The notes under the pieces are model-generated. The model saw only the letters and a program-made list of their open reading frames with translations, made no database searches and was not told the origin of the DNA. Position numbers and translations under genes: made by a program. From JABCPE02 sp963520725 (lineage in GTDB: Bacteria; Bacteroidota; Bacteroidia; Flavobacteriales; Weeksellaceae): 57,634 nt of DNA. Each line of letters begins with the position of its first letter. The first letter of the stretch is position 1. The DNA lies in the NCBI GenBank assembly GCA_963520725.1, contig CAUQSG010000004.1, positions 1 through 57,634 of the forward strand. Direction: 5' to 3'. This document shows positions 45,138 through 53,240 of the stretch, one piece after another.

Positions 45138-46133
45138 ATGCATAAAATATTTTGTTCAGTTGCACTAGGAGCGCTTGTTTTGTCTTGCTCAGGGAAGAAA
45201 GAATCAGTAGATAATAAGGCGCAGGCTAATGCTCCTAAAATGGAGAAAGTAGAATATATCTATCACGATGGAACTAGAGATTTGAAAGTAACCATCACTA
45301 TACCGCCACAGCGTGCGGCTCTTTTTACGCCTCATATGACAGAGATGCTTTTGGCATTAGGTCTAGGCGATAGAATAGTGGTGGGAACTACGGAAGGCCC
45401 TGTTTCTAAGCAATTTGAAAAGGAGTATGAGAAAGTTCCAGATGAATATAAATTCATAGGACATAGTTTTAAAATGACCAAAGAGGCATTCCTTCTCAGA
45501 GAGCCAGATTTCGTGTCTAGTGATGGAGACCTTAGCTCAGAATCTACGGGTTCGCCAGAGGAGCTTTTGGCTCAGGGAATAGCTCCATTTACACCGAAAA
45601 CCATCCAGACTCCAAACGCTACGATAGAAACTGTATATGAAGATTTCTATATGCTGGGAAAAATCTTTAATGTAAATGACAAAGCGAAGGAAGTAGTAGA
45701 GGGAATGAAATCTAAACTTGCCGAAGCTAAAAAAACATTCGTAGTTAAACCTGAAAACGAAAAGAAAAAAGTAATGATACTTTCTTCTATTAACAATGGG
45801 ATTTGGGTTTTCTCTTCTTTGGCGGCAGATTTGGTTCGTCAGGCAGGAGGTATCAATATTTACGAAGATGCAGGGACGGCGTATGAGTTCGTATCTTTTG
45901 AGAGTGTGGTGCATAGAAATCCAGATGTGATTTTCATCACGGATGTACAATCTAGAAACATGACACCCGAAGAAAAAGCAAACTTTATCAAAAATCACCC
46001 TATCTTGAAGGATATCAATGCAGTGAAGAATAATCAGATTTATGAAGTGAATTTTGCGGATGTTTCACCTGGGGTTAGAAATGTAGATTTTATCATCAGA
46101 TTAAATAAAGTTCTTTACCAAGGAGGAAAATAG
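45138..46133 (+). CDS. Iron-chelate/cobalamin-type ABC transporter substrate-binding lipoprotein
   Basis: The 331-residue precursor has a lipobox LVLSC at the N-terminus and the BtuF/FecB-like fold signatures PQRAALFTPHMTEMLLALGLGDRIVVGTT and EPDFVSSDG. The C-terminal lobe contains RNPDVIFITD. It would bind a metal-chelate or B12 in the periplasm and deliver it to an inner-membrane FecCD/BtuCD transporter, which is not in the window. The adjacent methyltransferase is probably in the same transcript. Confidence 0.87.
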   Translation: MHKIFCSVALGALVLSCSGKKESVDNKAQANAPKMEKVEYIYHDGTRDLKVTITIPPQRAALFTPHMTEMLLALGLGDRIVVGTTEGPVSKQFEKEYEKVPDEYKFIGHSFKMTKEAFLLREPDFVSSDGDLSSESTGSPEELLAQGIAPFTPKTIQTPNATIETVYEDFYMLGKIFNVNDKAKEVVEGMKSKLAEAKKTFVVKPENEKKKVMILSSINNGIWVFSSLAADLVRQAGGINIYEDAGTAYEFVSFESVVHRNPDVIFITDVQSRNMTPEEKANFIKNHPILKDINAVKNNQIYEVNFADVSPGVRNVDFIIRLNKVLYQGGK

Positions 46134-46164
46134 AATATTGTTTGAGAATAGTTGTGTAAATTTC

Positions 46165-46215
46165 AATAATTTCGTTAAAAAATCATGTTTTTATTGGTTT
46201 TTTAACGAAATTATT
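46165..46215. terminator. Perfect 18-bp hairpin after the binding-lipoprotein gene
   Basis: 46165-46182 and 46198-46215 are exact complements around a 15-nt loop. The arms have A-runs and T-runs at their inner ends rather than a T-run after the stem, so it is an unusual terminator or a protein-binding palindrome ahead of the symporter gene. Confidence 0.6.
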
Positions 46216-46246
46216 ACGATATTAGCAAGATAAAATTAATACAACT

Positions 46247-47710
46247 ATGGAACAATTGGTAGAAAAGATAGCTGGGCTTATTTGGTCTGATGTCTTTATT
46301 TTATTATGTGTTTTCACGGGAATTTATTTCTCCATTAGACTCGGTTTTCCTCAGTTTACCCAAGTAAGGGAAATGCTGAGGTTACTTTTTCAGGAGAAAG
46401 AATCAGAGAAGGGGTTGTCTTCTTTTCAGGCGTTTTCTTTGGCTATTTCGGGGCGTGTAGGAACGGGGAATATTGTAGGAGTTGCCACGGCGATAGCTAT
46501 GGGAGGGCCGGGGTCTATATTTTGGATGTGGTTGATAGCGATTTTGGGTTCTGCATCGGCATTTGTAGAATCTACATTGGGGCAGGTTTATAAAAGAGAA
46601 ATAGACGGCGAATACCGCGGAGGGCCCGCCTATTACATAGAAAAAGGGCTAGGGATAAAGTGGTATGCTGTTCTTTTTGCTGTGATTGCGGTGGTGTGCT
46701 GTGGATTTCTTTTGCCAGGGGTTCAGAGTAATAGTATAGCACAGTCTATGAATAATGCCTTTGGGATAGTTACTCAGACAGATTATTTTATTCCTATGAA
46801 TATCTTTGGGGTTATAGTTGTAGGGCTTTTAGTGGTGATAATATTTGGAGGAGTTAAGAGGCTGGGACATGCTTCGGAAACGATAGTTCCCTTGATGGCG
46901 GGAGCTTATATTTTGGTGGGGCTGATTATCATTATTCTTAATTTTCATAGAATTCCAGAAGTATTTTCTACAATTATTTCTTCGGCTTTTGGACAGGATG
47001 CTGTTTTTGGGGGGATTTTAGGAAGTGCCATTGCTTGGGGAGTGAAAAGAGGAATTTATTCCAATGAAGCAGGACAGGGGACAGGACCTCATGCAGCGGC
47101 AGCATCAGAGGTTATCCATCCAGCAGAGCAGGGGCTGGTACAGGCGTTTTCTGTGTATATAGATACTCTTTTTGTTTGTACTACTACGGCATTTATGATT
47201 TTGTTTACGAATCAGTATCATGTGATGGATGAGCAGACTAAAATGATGGTAGTGGAACATATAAAAGATGTAGACTATACAGGTTTTACACAGGCTGCGA
47301 TTTCTTCTCATTTTCCTTCTTTTGGGAATGAGTTTGTGGCGGTAGCATTATTTTTCTTCGCTTTTACCACCATAATGGCTTATTACTACTACGCAGAGAC
47401 CAATCTTACCTTTATTGTCTGTCCTAAATATCATCATTTGGCTACTTTTGTTTTGAGAATTGTTTTTCTTATAGGTGTATATATGGGAAGTGTGCGAGAG
47501 GCTAAACTAGCGTGGATAATAGCAGATGTAGGATCTGGAATGATGGCATGGGTGAACATTATAGCGATTTTACTGCTGGGAAATACCGCACTGAAAGTAT
47601 GGAAAGACTATAAAACACAAAAGAAAAATGGAATACAAAAACCAACTTTTGATGCTAAAAAACTCAATATTAAAAATGCTGATTTTTGGGAGAAAAAACA
47701 AAATCCCTAA
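46247..47710 (+). CDS. Alanine/glycine:cation symporter (AGCS) family
   Basis: The 487-residue protein has about 11 membrane helices and AGCS signatures: SISGRVGTGNIVGVATAIA-like 'AISGRVGTGNIVGV', GGPGSIFWMWLIAILGSASAFVESTLGQ and RGIYSNEAGQGTGPHAAAASEV. It couples uptake of alanine, glycine or similar amino acids to sodium or protons across the inner membrane. The substrate is inferred from family only. No obvious co-transcribed partner. Confidence 0.93.
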   Translation: MEQLVEKIAGLIWSDVFILLCVFTGIYFSIRLGFPQFTQVREMLRLLFQEKESEKGLSSFQAFSLAISGRVGTGNIVGVATAIAMGGPGSIFWMWLIAILGSASAFVESTLGQVYKREIDGEYRGGPAYYIEKGLGIKWYAVLFAVIAVVCCGFLLPGVQSNSIAQSMNNAFGIVTQTDYFIPMNIFGVIVVGLLVVIIFGGVKRLGHASETIVPLMAGAYILVGLIIIILNFHRIPEVFSTIISSAFGQDAVFGGILGSAIAWGVKRGIYSNEAGQGTGPHAAAASEVIHPAEQGLVQAFSVYIDTLFVCTTTAFMILFTNQYHVMDEQTKMMVVEHIKDVDYTGFTQAAISSHFPSFGNEFVAVALFFFAFTTIMAYYYYAETNLTFIVCPKYHHLATFVLRIVFLIGVYMGSVREAKLAWIIADVGSGMMAWVNIIAILLLGNTALKVWKDYKTQKKNGIQKPTFDAKKLNIKNADFWEKKQNP

Positions 47711-47835
47711 AACTATGGTTTAGAGACTTTGACAGGTTATAATATATGAATGGATTTTTACAATTAGTGTCTTTTAATTAGAAATTGTTACAGAAAAGAT
47801 TAGATTTTTTTCTTTTCGTTATTTAATGCATTGAT

Positions 47836-48621
47836 TTATTGGTTGTAATGTTTAGATATAATATATAAAATCCCAACACAAGCTCCTATTAAAAGTGAGA
47901 TTAACAATAGTGAAATTATAAGAAATATAATATAGGCTGTTTGACCATACTTTTTAAATTTTTCATTGCAAAAATCACTTGCTTTTTGTAGGAAGTCAAG
48001 TTCTTTTTGGATTTTTAGGAAACTTCTATCATATTCAAAACCATCTTCTTCATCTTTGATTTCGGCTACAATTTTAGAAATCTTCATGATGTGTTTTCCA
48101 TAACTTTCATACATCCAGTATTTTCCTATAAAATATAGAATCACGCAGAATGTTAAAAATAGTATAATAAAAAAAATAATATTAGATTCCTTGTTATGTA
48201 AATATAAAGTAGAATATAAACCTAACATAATGGGAACAAATACAATATTAAAAGATTTATAAAGCTCTGAATTTAAAACCAATTCATACCTTAAATCCAA
48301 AATATTATGATAGGTATTAAGGTTTTTGGTATTCAGCTTTTTATAAAAAATATAGAATTTTAGATAATAATATCCTATTATTGTAAGTGCTATAAATACT
48401 AGTATAACAAGTAGATAGGTCTGCTCAGTATTCTTTCCCATTAAAGGCAGCATTGTAGCCCATAAAGAAAAGGAAACAACACTTATCCAAAATTCTGTCC
48501 GCATATTCATCCGAATTATTTCCAGAGGCGTATGAATTTCTTTTTGTTTTTCCAAGGAAATCTCGGGAACGGATTCTATTTTTTCCTCATCCCACACTTG
48601 TTTTAAGTTTTCTAAATCCAT
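47836..48621 (-). CDS. Membrane protein, probable partner of the ECF sigma factor
   Basis: The 261-residue protein begins with a soluble amphipathic part (MDLENLKQVWDEEKIESVPEISLEKQ) and has about four to five membrane helices. It starts 25 bp after the sigma-factor stop on the same strand. Bacteroidota ECF sigma genes are often followed by a protein with this MDLE.LKxxW start and membrane region, which suggests an anti-sigma or regulatory role. No classic zinc-binding anti-sigma motif is visible, so this is inference. Confidence 0.7.
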   Translation of the reverse strand: MDLENLKQVWDEEKIESVPEISLEKQKEIHTPLEIIRMNMRTEFWISVVSFSLWATMLPLMGKNTEQTYLLVILVFIALTIIGYYYLKFYIFYKKLNTKNLNTYHNILDLRYELVLNSELYKSFNIVFVPIMLGLYSTLYLHNKESNIIFFIILFLTFCVILYFIGKYWMYESYGKHIMKISKIVAEIKDEEDGFEYDRSFLKIQKELDFLQKASDFCNEKFKKYGQTAYIIFLIISLLLISLLIGACVGILYIISKHYNQ

Positions 48622-48646
48622 TAGAATTTTTTATTAAATTATTATT

Positions 48647-49156
48647 TTATAATTCTTTGTGTATCAATTCGTTTACCAAGTCGCTCAACTTCTGTTTGGC
48701 GCGGTTTAGTTTTACACGGCAGTTTCCTTCCGTTATTCCCAGTTGTTCCGCCATTTCCTTCCCAGAATAGTTTTCTAAATAATAGAATATCAGCGCCTTG
48801 TCTATCGGGCTCAGCAGGTGGATGGCATCATACATTATTTTTACTTTATACTCTTCTTCGGCGGTTTCTTCATTTTTGATGTCAAAATTCTGAATTTCTT
48901 CCTCCCGAGAGATGAATCCTCTTTTCTTTTCCGATTTCAAGAAAACTATCGCTGTATTCAGGGCTACACGATACATCCAAGTAGAAAATTTGCTTTTTTC
49001 CTCGAAACTTGGGTAGGCTTTCCACAGCTGATAAGTGATTTCCTGAAACAAATCATTCTGGTCTTCAGGCTCGTCCATATACATCTTGGAAATTTTGAAA
49101 AGCACGCCTTTATGCTTTTCTATTCTCTCCAAAAATTCCTGCTCTAATGAAGACAT
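48647..49156 (-). CDS. ECF-type RNA polymerase sigma factor
   Basis: The 169-residue protein has sigma region 2 (DLFQEITYQLWKAYPSFEEKSKFSTWMYRVALNTAI) and region 4 (IDKALIFYYLENYSGKEMAEQLGITEGNCRVKLNRAKQKL), with no region 1 or 3, as in extracytoplasmic-function sigma factors. It would direct RNA polymerase to stress or cell-surface genes. The neighbouring membrane protein gene likely encodes its controller. Confidence 0.92.
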   Translation of the reverse strand: MSSLEQEFLERIEKHKGVLFKISKMYMDEPEDQNDLFQEITYQLWKAYPSFEEKSKFSTWMYRVALNTAIVFLKSEKKRGFISREEEIQNFDIKNEETAEEEYKVKIMYDAIHLLSPIDKALIFYYLENYSGKEMAEQLGITEGNCRVKLNRAKQKLSDLVNELIHKEL

Positions 49157-49223
49157 TGATTGATTTTTTTAGTTAATTAGTATTAGAATTTAGGATTTGT
49201 TACACATTTATTTGAAAAAAATA

Positions 49224-49244
49224 AAACCACATAAAGTGTGGTTT
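49224..49244 (-). terminator. Intrinsic terminator overlapping the pncB stop
   Basis: AAACCACA (49224-49231) pairs with TGTGGTTT (49237-49244). On the minus strand it is followed by T-rich sequence. The stem includes two bases of the pncB stop codon. Confidence 0.75.
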
Positions 49245-50415
49245 ATTTTATTCTTAGAGACTCTTTGACGAGTTCTATCATTTTTGGGTCGCCTGTCTGT
49301 TTTCCTTTTTCGTCGGAGAATTTCACGGTTGGTATCCATTCATCATTTGCACCAAGAACTCCTGTGAGTTTCATTACGATATTCATCGGAGTAAGTCCCA
49401 CATCGTTAGTTAGATTTGTCCCAATTCCGAAGGAAAGTCCGACTTTTCCTCGGCAAGCCTGAGTGATTTCAGAGATTTTCTCTAAATTAAGATTATCCGA
49501 GAAAATAATGTATTTAAACAAAGGATTGATGCCGTGTTTTTCGTAGTGTTTGATGGTTTTCTCAGCGAAAGCTATCGGGTCGCCGCTGTCGTGCCTTACG
49601 CCATCAAAAAGTTTAGCAAACTTTTTATCAAATTGCTTGAAAAACACATCAGTAGTATAAGTATCCGAAAGGGCAACTCCCAAATCGCCGCGATAGACAT
49701 CCACCCAATGCTCCAAAGAAAGAGCATTTGCCATCTTAAAGCCATACTGCGCGCCATGGAACATGAACCACTCGTGGGCGTGCGTTCCGATAGGTTTTAC
49801 ACCGTATTTCATCGCAAAATGAACATTGGAAGAACCGATGAAATAGCTGTTGGAATCTTGGGTGAGGGCTTTCATTACTACATCATGAACCTTGTAGGAG
49901 TGTCTTCTTCGTGTCCCGAACTCCGCAAAATTTACTTTTAGTTCGATGAGGTTTTTAGCCTTTTCTAGGGTTTTTTTGGTAATTTCCTCATCAGTTTGGC
50001 GTTCCATGCCGTTCATTTTGTAATAAAGTTCACTGATGAGTGACAGCAGCGGCACTTCCCAAAGTATGGTTCTGTACCAAAGTCCTTCTACGGTAACTTC
50101 TAAATCGTTTCCTATCTGATTGATTTTCACTTCAGAAGGGTCGTAGTGATATCCTTCTAAAAAGTCTAAATAAGGTAGATTGAGATATGGACAATTTTTC
50201 TTCAGAAATTCTTTTTCAGCTTTGGTCAGCTGGAGTTTTGCCATTTCATTGATGGCTTTTCTGAGGGCATCGTCAAAGCCTTCTGGGAAGGAATGTTTCC
50301 CTCGGTTGATGAATACATATTTTACTCTTGCATCTGGAAAGAGCTTTACCACAGCGCATTGCATGGTAAATTTGTAAAAATCGTTGTCTAATATGGAGTT
50401 GAAAACTACGCTCAT
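49243..50415 (-). CDS. pncB: Nicotinate phosphoribosyltransferase
   Basis: The 390-residue enzyme makes nicotinate mononucleotide from nicotinate and PRPP in NAD salvage. Signatures are NDFYKFTMQCAVVKLFP at the N-terminus, FAEFGTRRRHSYKV, GTHAHEWFMFHGA (catalytic His region) and GVRHDSGDPIAFAEK. Its length fits the family. It is monocistronic, and its terminator overlaps the stop codon. Confidence 0.96.
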   Translation of the reverse strand: MSVVFNSILDNDFYKFTMQCAVVKLFPDARVKYVFINRGKHSFPEGFDDALRKAINEMAKLQLTKAEKEFLKKNCPYLNLPYLDFLEGYHYDPSEVKINQIGNDLEVTVEGLWYRTILWEVPLLSLISELYYKMNGMERQTDEEITKKTLEKAKNLIELKVNFAEFGTRRRHSYKVHDVVMKALTQDSNSYFIGSSNVHFAMKYGVKPIGTHAHEWFMFHGAQYGFKMANALSLEHWVDVYRGDLGVALSDTYTTDVFFKQFDKKFAKLFDGVRHDSGDPIAFAEKTIKHYEKHGINPLFKYIIFSDNLNLEKISEITQACRGKVGLSFGIGTNLTNDVGLTPMNIVMKLTGVLGANDEWIPTVKFSDEKGKQTGDPKMIELVKESLRIK

Positions 50416-50520
50416 TTTTAGATTTTATTAAAATTAAAGCCATAAAAATACGAATTTCTATTATTAAAATTGTCTTTAAAACAACAAATAATTAAATTCG
50501 CGCTGCTATTTGAATGAAAT

Positions 50521-51219
50521 ATGAAAGACCTGCTTAAGTTTTACTAATTATCAGAGATAAATTATAGACACAAATATCCTTTAATCCAAAAAATAAAATA
50601 TTTTGCAAAGGGCATACTATTGTATTTTGTATTTCAGATTTGCGCTTTATTGCTAATGCTTTTGGTGGATGAATTCTTGATAAAGAAAATGGGTTTTCCT
50701 TCCGTTTTTAAATTAATGATAGAAAGCCAAAAGAAAATAAAAGGGTATTATAGTATTTTCATGGTTGTGATTTTAGGGCCTCTGGTAGAAGAGCTTATTT
50801 TTAGGTTGATTTTAGTTCCTAAGCGCAGAAATATTGCGATATTTACTTTTGTTTTTTCGTTTTTGATAATAAACAAAACTTATTATTTTATCGAAATAAA
50901 TTGGCTTTTGCTAATGTCTTTGGCGGTGTCAGGATTACTGTCTTTACTTGTTTTTAACCTGCTGAAACGAAAACCTGAAATAGAAACAGCCATCGGGAAA
51001 AGACAGAAAATAATTACAATGGTCTCTGTTGTTCTTTTGGGGTTGGTGCATATTACTAACATAGAAAATCTGCATTGGGAACTGGTGCTGCTCTATCCTG
51101 TTTATGTTCTTCCGCAGACGATTTTAGGGTATGTTTGTTCTGTGCAGAGGCTGAAATTAGGTTTTGTCTGGGGATTGCTTTTTCATTCAACGATTAATTT
51201 AATGGCTTTTCTGAATTAA
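50521..51219 (+). pseudogene. CPBP-family intramembrane protease with an early in-frame stop
   Basis: The frame opens with ATG at 50521 (M K D L L K F Y) and meets TAA at 50545-50547. It then continues in the same frame without a further stop, as LSEINYRHKYPLIQKIKYFAKGI and the membrane protein proper, to 51219. The main part has the CPBP/Abi motifs EELIFR (glutamates and Arg), a later LVHITNIEN and the final FHSTINLM, across about six helices. CPBP proteases cleave prenylated or other membrane substrates. Translation could also restart at the TTG at 50620, giving a 199-residue product that keeps all catalytic motifs. So the gene may be broken or only shortened. Confidence 0.6.
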
Positions 51220-51251
51220 ATTTGTATACATCATAATGCTTGGTTTTTTGC

Positions 51252-51279
51252 TTGTTTAGAAAATTATTCTTTACTTTTG
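51252..51279 (+). promoter_or_regulatory. Promoter of uvrC with almost no leader
   Basis: TTG (51252-51254) and TACTTTTG (51272-51279) are separated by 17 bp. The uvrC start codon is at 51284, so the transcript would begin at or beside the start codon. Confidence 0.65.
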
Positions 51280-51283
51280 CTAT

Positions 51284-53074
51284 GTGTATTCAGAATTAGA
51301 ACTTCAGCTAAAAACATTGCCTTCAGAGCCTGGTGTTTATCGTTATTACGATAAAAAGGGTGAGATTTTGTATGTAGGAAAGGCTAAAAATCTGAAAAAC
51401 AGGGTTCTATCTTATTTTAATAAAAGTCAGATCGGCTACAAAACCCGAATGATGGTTTCTAAAATTGTAAGGCTGGAAACCACCGTGGTTAATAGCGAAT
51501 ATGATGCACTTCTTCTGGAAAACAACCTCATAAAAGAATATCAGCCTTTCTATAATATTCTGCTGAAAGATGACAAATCTTATCCATGGATTTGCATCAA
51601 AAAAGAGCCTTTTCCTCGGATATTTTTAACGAGAAATGTCATCAAAGACGGCTCGGAATACTACGGGCCTTATGCGAAAGTAAAACAGGCAAAAACGCTG
51701 ATAGAAGTTATCAAAAACATCTATAAACTCAGAACTTGCAGCCTGAATCTCGCTCCCGAAAAGATAAAAGAAGGGAAATATAAAGTCTGTCTGGAATACC
51801 ATATTAAAAACTGTTCTGGTCCTTGCGAAGGACTAGAATCTGAGGAAGAATATGCCCAAAAGCTAAACGCCATTCGTGGGATTATCAAAGGTGAATTCAA
51901 GGCAGCGAGGGAATATTTAGAAGCTGAAATGTACAACTATGCCGCAAAACTGGAATTTGAAAACGCCCAACAGAGTAAGGAAAAATTACAGATTTTAGAA
52001 AATTACCAGACCCATACCACTATCGTGAGTTCCAACATAAACGATGTGGATGTCTTTGGTATTATCAGTGATGAAGCGGCGGCTTATGTCAATTATTTCA
52101 AAATTAAAAACGGCTCTATTATTCAGTCCTACACCACGGAAATCAAAAAAATGCTGGACGAAACCGATGAAGAAATATTGGAAGAAGCCCTGATAGAGAT
52201 TAGGAATAAATTTAATTCTACTTCTACGGAAATTTTTCTTCCGTTTCATCTTAATATAGAAATTCCACATGTGAAGCTGATTGTCCCTAAACTGGGCGAC
52301 AAAAAGCGTATCGTGGAGCTTTCCGAGAAAAATGCAATGGAATACCGCGTGGAAAAACTAAAGCAGGTGCAGATAGTAGACCCAGAAAGACATACCAACC
52401 GCATCATGGCGGAGATGAAAAAACTCCTCCGGCTTCCCGAAGAGCCGCGCCATATAGAAGGTTTTGACAATTCTAATATTCAAGGGACCAATCCCGTTTC
52501 GGCGTGTGTGGTTTTCAAAGATGGGAAGCCCAGCAAGGCGGATTATCGGATTTTTCATGTAAAAACCGTGGAAGGGCCGAATGATTTTGCTACGATGGAA
52601 GAAGTCATCTATCGCCGATACAGCAGACTTTTGGATGAGGGCGAACCACTGCCGCAGCTCATTTTGATAGACGGTGGAAAAGGTCAGCTCAGTTCCGCAG
52701 TGAAAAGCCTGAAACTCCTCGGGCTGTATGGGAAAATTTCCATCATCGGAATAGCGAAAAGATTGGAAGAAATCTTCTTTCCCGAAGACCCAGTTCCATT
52801 GTATTTGGATAAAAAATCCGAGACTTTGAAGGTTCTCCAGCGGGTTCGGGACGAGTCGCACCGTTTCGGTGTAAAGCATCACCGCACGAGAAGGAAAAAT
52901 TCTACAATAAAATCAGAATTGGAGGAAATCCCTGGTGTAGGCGAGAAAACCATCCAGCAGCTTTTATCTAAATTAAAATCTGTAAAAAGAATAAAAGAAG
53001 CCTCTCTGGAAACGCTGGAAGAGATTTTAGGAAAATCCAAAGCAAAAGCAGTTTGGGAGCATTTTAACAGCTAA
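51284..53074 (+). CDS. uvrC: Excinuclease ABC subunit C
   Basis: The 596-residue protein has the N-terminal GIY-YIG nuclease (GVYRYYDKKGEILYVGKAKNLKNRVLSYF), an AKLEFENAQQSKEKLQIL UVR-like segment, the UvrC RNase H-like nuclease (IEGFDNSNIQGTNPVSACVVF; LILIDGGKGQLSSA) and C-terminal helix-hairpin-helix motifs (EIPGVGEKTIQQLLSKL). It makes both incisions in nucleotide excision repair with UvrAB. The start is GTG at 51284; an ATG at 51282 is out of frame. The conserved MYSELELQLKTLPSEPG start leaves no better choice. Confidence 0.96.
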   Translation: MYSELELQLKTLPSEPGVYRYYDKKGEILYVGKAKNLKNRVLSYFNKSQIGYKTRMMVSKIVRLETTVVNSEYDALLLENNLIKEYQPFYNILLKDDKSYPWICIKKEPFPRIFLTRNVIKDGSEYYGPYAKVKQAKTLIEVIKNIYKLRTCSLNLAPEKIKEGKYKVCLEYHIKNCSGPCEGLESEEEYAQKLNAIRGIIKGEFKAAREYLEAEMYNYAAKLEFENAQQSKEKLQILENYQTHTTIVSSNINDVDVFGIISDEAAAYVNYFKIKNGSIIQSYTTEIKKMLDETDEEILEEALIEIRNKFNSTSTEIFLPFHLNIEIPHVKLIVPKLGDKKRIVELSEKNAMEYRVEKLKQVQIVDPERHTNRIMAEMKKLLRLPEEPRHIEGFDNSNIQGTNPVSACVVFKDGKPSKADYRIFHVKTVEGPNDFATMEEVIYRRYSRLLDEGEPLPQLILIDGGKGQLSSAVKSLKLLGLYGKISIIGIAKRLEEIFFPEDPVPLYLDKKSETLKVLQRVRDESHRFGVKHHRTRRKNSTIKSELEEIPGVGEKTIQQLLSKLKSVKRIKEASLETLEEILGKSKAKAVWEHFNS

Positions 53075-53240
53075 AAAAGAATGAATAAAGTTCCTGATTT
53101 TTGCTCGTAAAAGCGGAATTAGGAAATTTTGTCAGGTTAAAAATATCATTTTCAAATCATTTTCGGAAATTTTGTCTCATTTTGTGTAATAGAATGGTTT
53201 TTGCAATTTAGATTTCAGATAACTTTTAAAATAAAGAATT

